Positions 6,358 to 11,111 of a stretch of DNA of 11,111 nt are shown here, one piece after another. The notes below the pieces were generated by a model. It searched no databases. It saw only the letters and a program-made list of their open reading frames with translations, and was not told the DNA's origin. Position 1 is the first letter of the stretch. Each line of letters begins with the position of its first letter. Source of the DNA: Thiomargarita sp. Lineage in GTDB: Bacteria > Pseudomonadota > Gammaproteobacteria > Beggiatoales > Beggiatoaceae. The stretch covers positions 1 to 11,111 of the forward strand of contig JAGLFE010000282.1 of assembly GCA_023144675.1 (NCBI GenBank), written 5' to 3'. The translations under genes and the position numbers were made by a program.

Positions 6358-7281
6358 AATAGGTAAATCAATCGTTTTTAGAATGTCTTTGAGTATATTT
6401 TCACTATCGATTCCACTAAAATGTGCTTGAGAATCTATTTTTAAACGATGAGCAATAACAGGAATCACCATTTCTTGGATATGATCGGGAAGAACGAATT
6501 CCATGCCATCAAATAAAGCTAAAGCCTGCGCTGTTTTCATTAGCATTATGGAAGCACGGGGACTGGCTCCCATTTGCACCCCATTTGCAGTTCGAGTTGC
6601 CCGCACTATATCGACAATATAACGTTTCAATTCATCGCTAACTCGTATTTTTTGAGCGGCTTGTTTTAAAATATAAACGTCTTGTTTGGCAATTGGATTA
6701 GTAATAGTTTTAGAGGCTTGATTGGATAAAATAGCCACTTCTTCTTCGGCACTTACATAACCTAAACTCAAACAAATAGCAAAACGATCCATTTGTGCTT
6801 CTGGTAAAGGATAAGTTCCATGAAATTCGATTGGATTTTGAGTAGCGATGACAAAAAATAAATCATTTAATTTATAAGTTTTGCCTTCAATACTAACTTG
6901 TTGTTCGCCCATTGCTTCCAATAAAGCTGATTGAGTTCGAGGAGAAGCACGATTTATTTCATCCGCCAGCAAAATTTCTGTAAAAATTGCACCTTTATGA
7001 AAGTGAAATTTTTGTTGTTCATAAATTGAAACTCCTAAAATATCAGAAGGCAATAAATCTGGAGTAAACTGAATGCGTTGAAAATCCATTTCCAATATTT
7101 GAGCAAGGGCTTTAGCTAAAGTTGTTTTACCTGTTCCTGGCAAATCTTCTAATAATACGTGTCCACCGCTAATAAAAGCTGCTAATATTTTTCTAATTGC
7201 AGGTTTTTGTCCAGTAATAAATTGTTCAAGATATGTTACTATATTTTGATATATTGTGATTAAATTGTTATTTTCAGTCAT
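6355..7281 (-). CDS. MoxR-family AAA+ ATPase
   Basis: Cytoplasmic AAA+ ATPase of the MoxR group, chaperone-like proteins that usually act with VWA/DUF58 partners on metal-cofactor insertion or envelope-stress processes. At 308 aa it is full length. Walker A is PGTGKTT (48-54), Walker B is LLADEINR (104-111), sensor 1 is ATQNP, the family motif EAQMDRF follows, and the sensor 2 segment is GASPRAS. The C-terminal lid ends in IDLPI, as expected for the family, so nothing seems cut off although the stop codon lies inside a repeat end. The usual downstream DUF58, transglutaminase and VWA genes are missing; the next gene is the convergent CAP-domain gene. The ATG at 7279-7281 has no visible Shine-Dalgarno. 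Its 5' end is 61 bp from a divergent gene, so promoters for both must share that gap. Confidence 0.93.
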   Translation of the reverse strand: MTENNNLITIYQNIVTYLEQFITGQKPAIRKILAAFISGGHVLLEDLPGTGKTTLAKALAQILEMDFQRIQFTPDLLPSDILGVSIYEQQKFHFHKGAIFTEILLADEINRASPRTQSALLEAMGEQQVSIEGKTYKLNDLFFVIATQNPIEFHGTYPLPEAQMDRFAICLSLGYVSAEEEVAILSNQASKTITNPIAKQDVYILKQAAQKIRVSDELKRYIVDIVRATRTANGVQMGASPRASIMLMKTAQALALFDGMEFVLPDHIQEMVIPVIAHRLKIDSQAHFSGIDSENILKDILKTIDLPI

Positions 7282-7342
7282 TTTGGATTATTTAATTGGT
7301 TAAAAACATTTTTAAATTGTAACTTAAAACAGTTTATTTACT

Positions 7343-8032
7343 ATGGAATTTATCTTACTCATATTAAATTTTATTTTTGATAATGCAATAGAACTAATAA
7401 TTTGTATTGCGGTATTTATCTTTGTATTAAGATTTAAATATATGGCTCCGCCTGAAATTTCTCAAATAGCGAAACTTAACAGCGAATCTGGACAAGAAAA
7501 GAAAAAATTAACCGATGAATTAAGTAAAAAGCAACAAGAATTAGGCAATAAAACTGGGGAATTGAAAAAGAAGTTAAAAGAACATAATGATGTTTATCAA
7601 AAAAAGAAAAAGGAATTAGAAAAAGAAGTGGCTCAAGAAAGAAGAATCGGTTATAGGCAAGCCAGTAAATTTTGGTTAATTATTTTTGTACCTGTTATAT
7701 TGTTTTATGATCAAATCAAATCATTATCAAAAGATTATATGGGTATTGAAAAATCTGAATGTGTAGAAACTAATATACCAGTTGAATCATCAAAAATCTC
7801 TGAAGTTAAACAAACTAATCAATCTAAACAACATTATCCTTTTACGGTTAATACAATACCGCTAAATAGCAACATCAAAATAATGAATATTAAAGAAATA
7901 TATCAACCTGGTATTAAACTTTTAGCGGGTCAATATGTTATTAAAGTTAGCCATTCTAATTATCGTTCTATTTACCAATGTGTTATTATAAATGATAATA
8001 CACAAATTTCTGTAAAATTAGAAAAAAGATGA
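7343..8032 (+). CDS. Two-TM coiled-coil membrane protein with C-terminal PEGA domain
   Basis: Not a named family as a whole. Residues about 3-29 form a first membrane helix, and 45-105 a very Lys/Glu-rich stretch predicted as coiled coil. About 110-122 (FWLIIFVPVILFY) is a second, short helix. Positive charges flank the inner sides (RFK after TM1, RRIGYRQ before TM2), which puts the coil in the cytoplasm and both ends in the periplasm. After a polar linker, residues 165-228 match a PEGA domain: a TVNTIPLNSNIKI strand, YQPG, LLAGQYVIKV and a final TQISVKLE strand. PEGA domains are small beta folds common in envelope proteins and thought to bind surfaces or cell-wall material. The role is unknown; it may sense or link envelope state to the cytoplasm. 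It is 37 nt upstream of the ATP-grasp gene, probably in one operon. No Shine-Dalgarno is visible. Confidence 0.8.
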   Translation: MEFILLILNFIFDNAIELIICIAVFIFVLRFKYMAPPEISQIAKLNSESGQEKKKLTDELSKKQQELGNKTGELKKKLKEHNDVYQKKKKELEKEVAQERRIGYRQASKFWLIIFVPVILFYDQIKSLSKDYMGIEKSECVETNIPVESSKISEVKQTNQSKQHYPFTVNTIPLNSNIKIMNIKEIYQPGIKLLAGQYVIKVSHSNYRSIYQCVIINDNTQISVKLEKR

Positions 8033-8069
8033 CTATTTTTGCCTTTCCGAAATAAAAACCAAAATTTTC

Positions 8070-9314
8070 ATGTCAAAATCCAAATTTTCTGCCTCAAAAA
8101 GGGAAGATTTTATCCATTTATTTTTGCACTCTATTCACCCTGATTTTTTGCAATTAACTCGAAATCATATTCAGAATGAAGCTATTTTTAGCTCCCAAGT
8201 TGCTGAATATCCTGAAAGAGCTTTATTACTTGCCAATAAAGATGATTGGGTTATTTTAAACCATCGTCCTAATCAAGATTTTTTGAATTATTTAGCTGAC
8301 CTTAATTTAGGCACAAAAAATATTCTAATTCCAAGTAGTTCTGCTACTAATTTGACTGAAAAAGTATTAATGGATCAAACATTATTAGATTTTTTGAAAA
8401 CATTAGAAATTATAAAATTACATCCTTATTTTAATACGCCGTTGGAAGTTAAATTAGCGCAAATTATTCAAGTTGAAATTGAAGCTCCATCGACTAATTT
8501 AAGCCAACGAATTAATCATAAAACTTTTTTACCCGCTTTTTTAAATAACTTAAATATCCCGATTCCAAATTATGAAATTGCTGATTCAAATCATGTTATT
8601 GAAATAGCTAATAAATGGTTGCAACAACATCAAAAAATCATTATTCGCGGTGATGATTCTTATGGTGGACTAGCGGCTTGGGCAATTCAAGATCATAACA
8701 GTTTTGAACATTTTAAAGTTGAATTAAAAACCAATCATAATCAATTATTTTTAATTGAAAAGTTATATAAAACTACCTGTTCGCCTAATATTCAGTATCA
8801 TATTCACACCAATCACCTTCAAGAAATTGGAATAACGGATCAGATGATAGATAGCCAATTAACTTATCATGGTAATATTTATCCTTCTTTAACTAGGCAA
8901 TTTGAAAAAATAAATCATTATTCGCAACGAATTTGTCAAAACTTGCAAAAACAAGCTTATAAAGGCTTAATTGGTATTGATTTTATTGAAACAACTGATA
9001 AACAACTTTTTGTAGTTGATATTAATGGACGACCCAATACTTCTTCTTTTGGCTTAAATGTAATCCGAAAAATTTTTCCCAGTTCTTATGATAAAAAACA
9101 TGTTAAAATTTTAACTCATCATTTTGAATCTAGCCTAAATTTTACTGAATTAATACAACTACTTGGTAAACATTTATTTAACGATGAAACTAAACAAGGC
9201 ATTTTACCTTATAATACTGGCTTTTTACCTTGGGGAAAATTGAATGCAATTGTGATAGCGGATTCACCTACTACCTTACAGCAATTGTTAAAACATTTAA
9301 CCAAGCTATTATAA
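8070..9314 (+). CDS. ATP-grasp domain ligase, substrate unknown
   Basis: Probable ATP-dependent carboxylate-amine (or carboxylate-thiol) ligase of 414 aa, soluble. The C-terminal half carries the ATP-grasp signatures: Lys189 in KIIIRGD with the glycine-rich loop DDSYGG (195-200), an adenine-side LIEKLYK segment, IGIDF (Asp304), and the metal-binding DINGRP (Asp317, Asn319, Arg321). The N-terminal half (about 1-150) resembles a pre-ATP-grasp domain, with SSATNLTEKVLMDQ followed by a segment ending LHPYFNTPLE. This architecture recalls the PGM1-like peptide ligases, but that is an impression at low confidence. No biosynthetic partner such as an acyltransferase, amidase or precursor peptide is adjacent. 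It follows the PEGA protein after 37 nt with no terminator between them. The start lacks a Shine-Dalgarno. Confidence 0.82.
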   Translation: MSKSKFSASKREDFIHLFLHSIHPDFLQLTRNHIQNEAIFSSQVAEYPERALLLANKDDWVILNHRPNQDFLNYLADLNLGTKNILIPSSSATNLTEKVLMDQTLLDFLKTLEIIKLHPYFNTPLEVKLAQIIQVEIEAPSTNLSQRINHKTFLPAFLNNLNIPIPNYEIADSNHVIEIANKWLQQHQKIIIRGDDSYGGLAAWAIQDHNSFEHFKVELKTNHNQLFLIEKLYKTTCSPNIQYHIHTNHLQEIGITDQMIDSQLTYHGNIYPSLTRQFEKINHYSQRICQNLQKQAYKGLIGIDFIETTDKQLFVVDINGRPNTSSFGLNVIRKIFPSSYDKKHVKILTHHFESSLNFTELIQLLGKHLFNDETKQGILPYNTGFLPWGKLNAIVIADSPTTLQQLLKHLTKLL

Positions 9315-9359
9315 AGTTAAAGCCTATTCAAAATTAAAAAAGAAAAGCAAATTGAAACA

Positions 9360-9373
9360 TTGTTGCGTAACAA
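9360..9373. terminator. Short inverted repeat between convergent genes
   Basis: TTGTT-GCGT-AACAA forms a small hairpin in the 112-nt gap between the convergent ATP-grasp and YwqG genes. AT-rich tracts lie on both sides, so it could end transcription in either direction, but the stem is short and neither T-run is strong. Confidence 0.3.
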
Positions 9374-9426
9374 AGATAATTTTGACATTTTGGAAGGTTT
9401 TTTTAAGCTCGTAATTGTCTAAGTGA

Positions 9427-10215
9427 TTAATGACAATCCCAATTATATAATACTTTGGAAAAGTCTTGCTGAAGTAAATCAGACGCTTTGATAAAAAAAT
9501 TAGCCACACCAGCATCTCCCCACATTACATCAACTTCATCATCACTATCAATTTGCAATAATAAAATATCATAATCCGCAATACTATAACGTGGATCTTC
9601 TTGAGTGAAATAGGGATAACCACCAATTTTATGCCCTTCCGCTGGAAAAGTTTCATAATAATCTTCCCAAACCTGGTATTCATCATCAAAGTTATCAAAA
9701 AAATTTTTTCCATAAATTTGCTCAAATCGGTAATCACAACTACTGATAGGCATATATTTCTTGTGAAAATTTAAAGCGCAATTGGTTGCAAAAGGAACAT
9801 ATTTTGGTGGTGGCAAAAAACTAAAATTAGTAATTAAATTGTTTTCTTCATGAGTAATTGATGGGAAATAAATAACTTGAAATCCCTTTTTATCAGTTGC
9901 ATTATCAAAATCAATTCCGTATGATTCGTCATCAGCAATATAAAATTGTAAAATCCCATATTCAGGAAAATTTTCTAAAGCAGGGCATTCTTCAAAATTA
10001 ATTTGTGCTAGTAAATAAAGCGGATTGCCTTGCTTATCTTTGGGATATTCCGCATTTTTTGGCAAATAGGGCAGTCCACCAAATTTACTTTGCCAAACGG
10101 TTAAGACTGCTGCTTTTTTAGCTTGAATAGCGATAAAAGGTTTTAGATTGGCTTCTATTTTATCCCGAACAGTTTCTAATTCAGGAGATAAGTTGATGTT
10201 TAATTTATTCGTCAT
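9427..10215 (-). CDS. YwqG-like (DUF1963) family protein
   Basis: Member of the YwqG/DUF1963 family, soluble proteins of unassigned biochemical function; 262 aa is the usual length. Family landmarks are SKFGGLPYLP (43-52), LLAQINF (68-74), GILQFYI with a following DDESYG, GGYPYFTQEDPR (198-209) and MWGDAGVANFFI (231-242). No signal peptide or membrane helix is seen, and the protein is acidic. Some relatives sit in polymorphic-toxin or immunity-type neighbourhoods in other genomes, but no toxin is nearby here. It stands alone, convergent with the ATP-grasp gene and divergent from yraN. A possible promoter on the minus strand has TTGTGC at 10256-10261 and TTTAAT at 10233-10238, 17 nt apart, but the match is weak. 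The ATG at 10213-10215 lacks a Shine-Dalgarno. Confidence 0.9.
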   Translation of the reverse strand: MTNKLNINLSPELETVRDKIEANLKPFIAIQAKKAAVLTVWQSKFGGLPYLPKNAEYPKDKQGNPLYLLAQINFEECPALENFPEYGILQFYIADDESYGIDFDNATDKKGFQVIYFPSITHEENNLITNFSFLPPPKYVPFATNCALNFHKKYMPISSCDYRFEQIYGKNFFDNFDDEYQVWEDYYETFPAEGHKIGGYPYFTQEDPRYSIADYDILLLQIDSDDEVDVMWGDAGVANFFIKASDLLQQDFSKVLYNWDCH

Positions 10216-10255
10216 ATTTTTTACAATAGGTAATTAAAGAATTTGTAATTATTTA

Positions 10256-10320
10256 GCACAAATAATAACAGGAGCATCTTAAATAAGTAATTATATTGGG
10301 TTTTGCTAAACCAATTTTTT
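10256..10320 (+). ncRNA. Candidate small RNA in the ywqG-yraN divergent gap
   Basis: A plausible + strand promoter, TTTACA (10220-10225) and TGTAAT (10244-10249), each 5 of 6 to consensus with an 18-nt spacer, would start RNA near 10256. The hairpin and T-run ending at 10320 would stop it, giving roughly 65 nt. No coding frame is evident in it, and it contains an AGGAG. Such boxes arise by chance in AT-rich DNA, so this is tentative. Confidence 0.2.
10295..10320 (+). terminator. Rho-independent terminator-like hairpin
   Basis: ATTGG-G-TTT (10295-10303) pairs with AAACCAAT (10308-10315) around the loop TGCT, with one bulged G, and is followed by a run of six T (10315-10320). It works only on the + strand. 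No + strand gene ends just upstream, since the nearest gene is the divergent ywqG-like one. It would therefore end a small RNA or read-through antisense RNA, and it insulates the yraN promoter. Confidence 0.5.
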
Positions 10321-10350
10321 ATTAGCGTAATTTCAATTTTTTTAAAATTC

Positions 10351-10378
10351 TTGACAACATAATAGTTTCCAATATAAT
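10351..10378 (+). promoter_or_regulatory. Sigma70 consensus promoter of yraN
   Basis: TTGACA (10351-10356) and TATAAT (10373-10378) both match the sigma70 consensus exactly, with a 16-nt spacer, one short of optimal. Transcription would begin near 10385, leaving a leader of about 93 nt before the yraN ATG. That leader has a purine-rich GGAAGGGTGG (from 10422) but no Shine-Dalgarno next to the start. Confidence 0.7.
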
Positions 10379-10477
10379 ATCAGTAAAATTCACCGATTTC
10401 GCTTTTAGTTTGTATTAAATTTGGAAGGGTGGAAATTACGAGTTTTGGATAAATTACCTCAATGGCATTGAATTTTT

Positions 10478-10840
10478 ATGAGTATTCAATCTGAATATGG
10501 CAAATGGGCGGAAAAATTAGCGCATGATTACTTATGTAAACAAGGATTGCATTTTGTAACTCAAAATTATCGTTGTCAAATGGGCGAAATTGATTTAATT
10601 ATGCTTGAGCAAAATATTTTGGTTTTCATTGAAGTGCGTTATCGAAAAAATAAACGTTATGGTGGTAGTTTAGAAAGTATTAGTTTACGAAAACAACAGC
10701 ATATTTTAGATACAGCAACTCGCTATATACAAGCTCATCAATGGGCGCAACAGCATAGTTGTCGTTTTGATGTGGTTTTAATTGAAGGATTTATGAACAA
10801 ACCTGAATTACGTTGGATAAGTAATGCTTTTGATGCTTAA
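10478..10840 (+). CDS. yraN: YraN/UPF0102 family endonuclease-like protein
   Basis: Small soluble protein of 120 aa, full length for UPF0102, with the PD-(D/E)XK nuclease-like fold; a DNA-processing role is suspected but not established. Visible core residues are Glu12 in the first helix (YGKWAEKLA), GEID at 36-39 with Asp39, and FIEVRYR at 50-56, where Glu52 and Arg54 take the places of the E-x-K pair, as is usual in gammaproteobacterial members. KNKRYGG and the strand RFDVVLIE follow. The ATG at 10478 has no Shine-Dalgarno. A short overlapping frame starting at ATG 10462 (10 codons, ending inside yraN) could influence initiation. The usual rsmI-lpoA neighbours are absent. Its stop is 4 nt from the 3' end of the opposite-strand tRNA gene. 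Confidence 0.92.
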   Translation: MSIQSEYGKWAEKLAHDYLCKQGLHFVTQNYRCQMGEIDLIMLEQNILVFIEVRYRKNKRYGGSLESISLRKQQHILDTATRYIQAHQWAQQHSCRFDVVLIEGFMNKPELRWISNAFDA

Positions 10841-10844
10841 AAAA

Positions 10845-10921
10845 TGGTCGGAACGGCGAGATTTGAACTCACGACCCCTACCGCCCCATGGTAGTGCGCT
10901 ACCAGGCTGCGCCACGCTCCG
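10845..10921 (-). tRNA. tRNA-Pro (anticodon GGG)
   Basis: Read on the minus strand this is a complete 77-nt cloverleaf. The acceptor CGGAGCG (10915-10921) pairs with CGTTCCG with one G-T pair, followed by A and an encoded CCA (10845-10847). The D arm is GCGC..GCGC, the anticodon stem is CTACC/GGTAG with loop ATGGGGC, and the T arm contains GTTCAAATC. The anticodon GGG (10885-10887) reads CCC and CCU proline codons. The sequence is very close in pattern to E. coli tRNA-Pro(GGG), including the unusual C1-G72 start typical of bacterial tRNA-Pro. A run of six T follows the CCA and overlaps the yraN stop region, so it may serve as the terminator. Confidence 0.97.
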
Positions 10922-10933
10922 ATATTTTTAGTC

Positions 10934-10962
10934 ATTATAAACTATTTATTTATAAAGTACAA
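10934..10962 (-). promoter_or_regulatory. Probable promoter of tRNA-Pro
   Basis: On the minus strand TATAAT (10934-10939) matches the -10 consensus exactly and TTGTAC (10957-10962) is a partial -35, separated by 17 nt. Transcription would begin a few bases before the tRNA 5' end at 10921. Confidence 0.45.
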
Positions 10963-11035
10963 CTTTTTTTATAATTTAAAATTAAAATTTAGTAAAATTA
11001 TGGGGTTTGGTCAATTCTTAACTTAGAAATAATTG

Positions 11036-11111
11036 ATGCGCTCCGCAAACCAAGCACTTCCTGCGATTCTAAATTATTTAATTAAGAAATACGGTAGTCC
11101 TAAAATAGGTA
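11036..11111 (+). CDS. 5' end of an unrecognised gene, cut by the window edge
   Basis: An ATG at 11036 opens a frame of 25 codons without a stop up to the window end, beginning MRSANQALPAILNYL and continuing with a basic IKKYG segment. An in-frame TAA at 11030-11032 limits the start to this ATG or the TTG just before it. The stretch is visibly less AT-rich than the gap before it, which supports coding. No Shine-Dalgarno is visible, and too little protein is present to name a family. Confidence 0.4.
   Translation, partial: MRSANQALPAILNYLIKKYGSPKIG

Noticed and set aside
7282..7342. Divergent operator from TTTTAA/TTAAAA inverted repeats between moxR and the PEGA gene
   Set aside because: The repeats are runs of A and T that arise easily in this base composition.
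9360..9376. TTGCGTAA at 9363-9370 as a remnant end of the MITE-like element
   Set aside because: Only eight bases match the inner part of the right end, and the diagnostic CAGTTA end is absent.
9324..9515. Minus-strand open frame of 63 codons overlapping the 3' end of the YwqG-like gene
   Set aside because: It is low-complexity Phe/Ile/Leu-rich, overlaps a conserved family member in another frame, and comes from AT-rich sequence.
9525..9737. Minus-strand open frame of 70 codons within the YwqG-like gene
   Set aside because: It is a second-frame shadow of conserved YwqG sequence.
10845..10921. tRNA-Pro as an integration site for a mobile element
   Set aside because: No duplicated tRNA 3' end and no integrase are present in the window.
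1..11111. CRISPR array, toxin-antitoxin pair or known defence operon
   Set aside because: No regularly spaced repeats were seen, and no gene matches a defence or toxin family; the YwqG-like gene stands alone.

Overview
The window is strongly AT-rich bacterial chromosome that reads as a gammaproteobacterium, probably a Thiotrichales/Beggiatoa-like lineage. This rests on a TamA-type outer-membrane assembly protein, a YraN of gammaproteobacterial style (EVRYR), a tRNA-Pro(GGG) very like the enterobacterial one with an encoded CCA, and a PEGA domain of the 'YQPG..L..GQY.I.V' type that I associate with Beggiatoa-like genomes. The family assignments are firm; the lineage is an inference.

Region 1 (57-5552, all + strand) is a sensory block. 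A stand-alone CheR methyltransferase is followed after 8 nt by a receiver-less CheB methylesterase. A 154-nt gap with hairpins and a palindrome comes next, then a soluble hybrid histidine kinase (REC-HisKA-HATPase-REC-REC). Nine nt later comes tamA. No CheA, CheW or chemoreceptor is present, so the methylation pair either works on something encoded upstream or forms part of a non-chemotactic signalling unit with the kinase.

Region 2 (5623-7281) holds a secreted six-cysteine CAP/PR-1-like protein (+) converging on a MoxR AAA+ ATPase (-). The 183-bp gap between them is built of short repeats: a 134-bp MITE-like element with 20-bp imperfect inverted ends, plus a partial extra copy of the end sequence. 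The stop codons of both flanking genes lie inside copies of that end sequence.

Region 3 (7343-9314, +) holds a two-TM coiled-coil protein with a C-terminal PEGA domain, then an orphan ATP-grasp ligase. Neither is assigned a pathway here.

Region 4 (9427-11111) holds a YwqG/DUF1963 protein (-) and a 262-bp divergent gap. That gap carries a terminator-like hairpin with a possible small RNA in front of it, and a promoter with consensus -35 and -10 boxes driving yraN (+). yraN converges on tRNA-Pro(GGG) (-), its stop lying 4 nt from the tRNA CCA. A new reading frame starts at 11036 and runs off the window. No stretch over 300 bases lacks a gene. No CRISPR array, complete insertion sequence, prophage gene or obvious defence system was seen.
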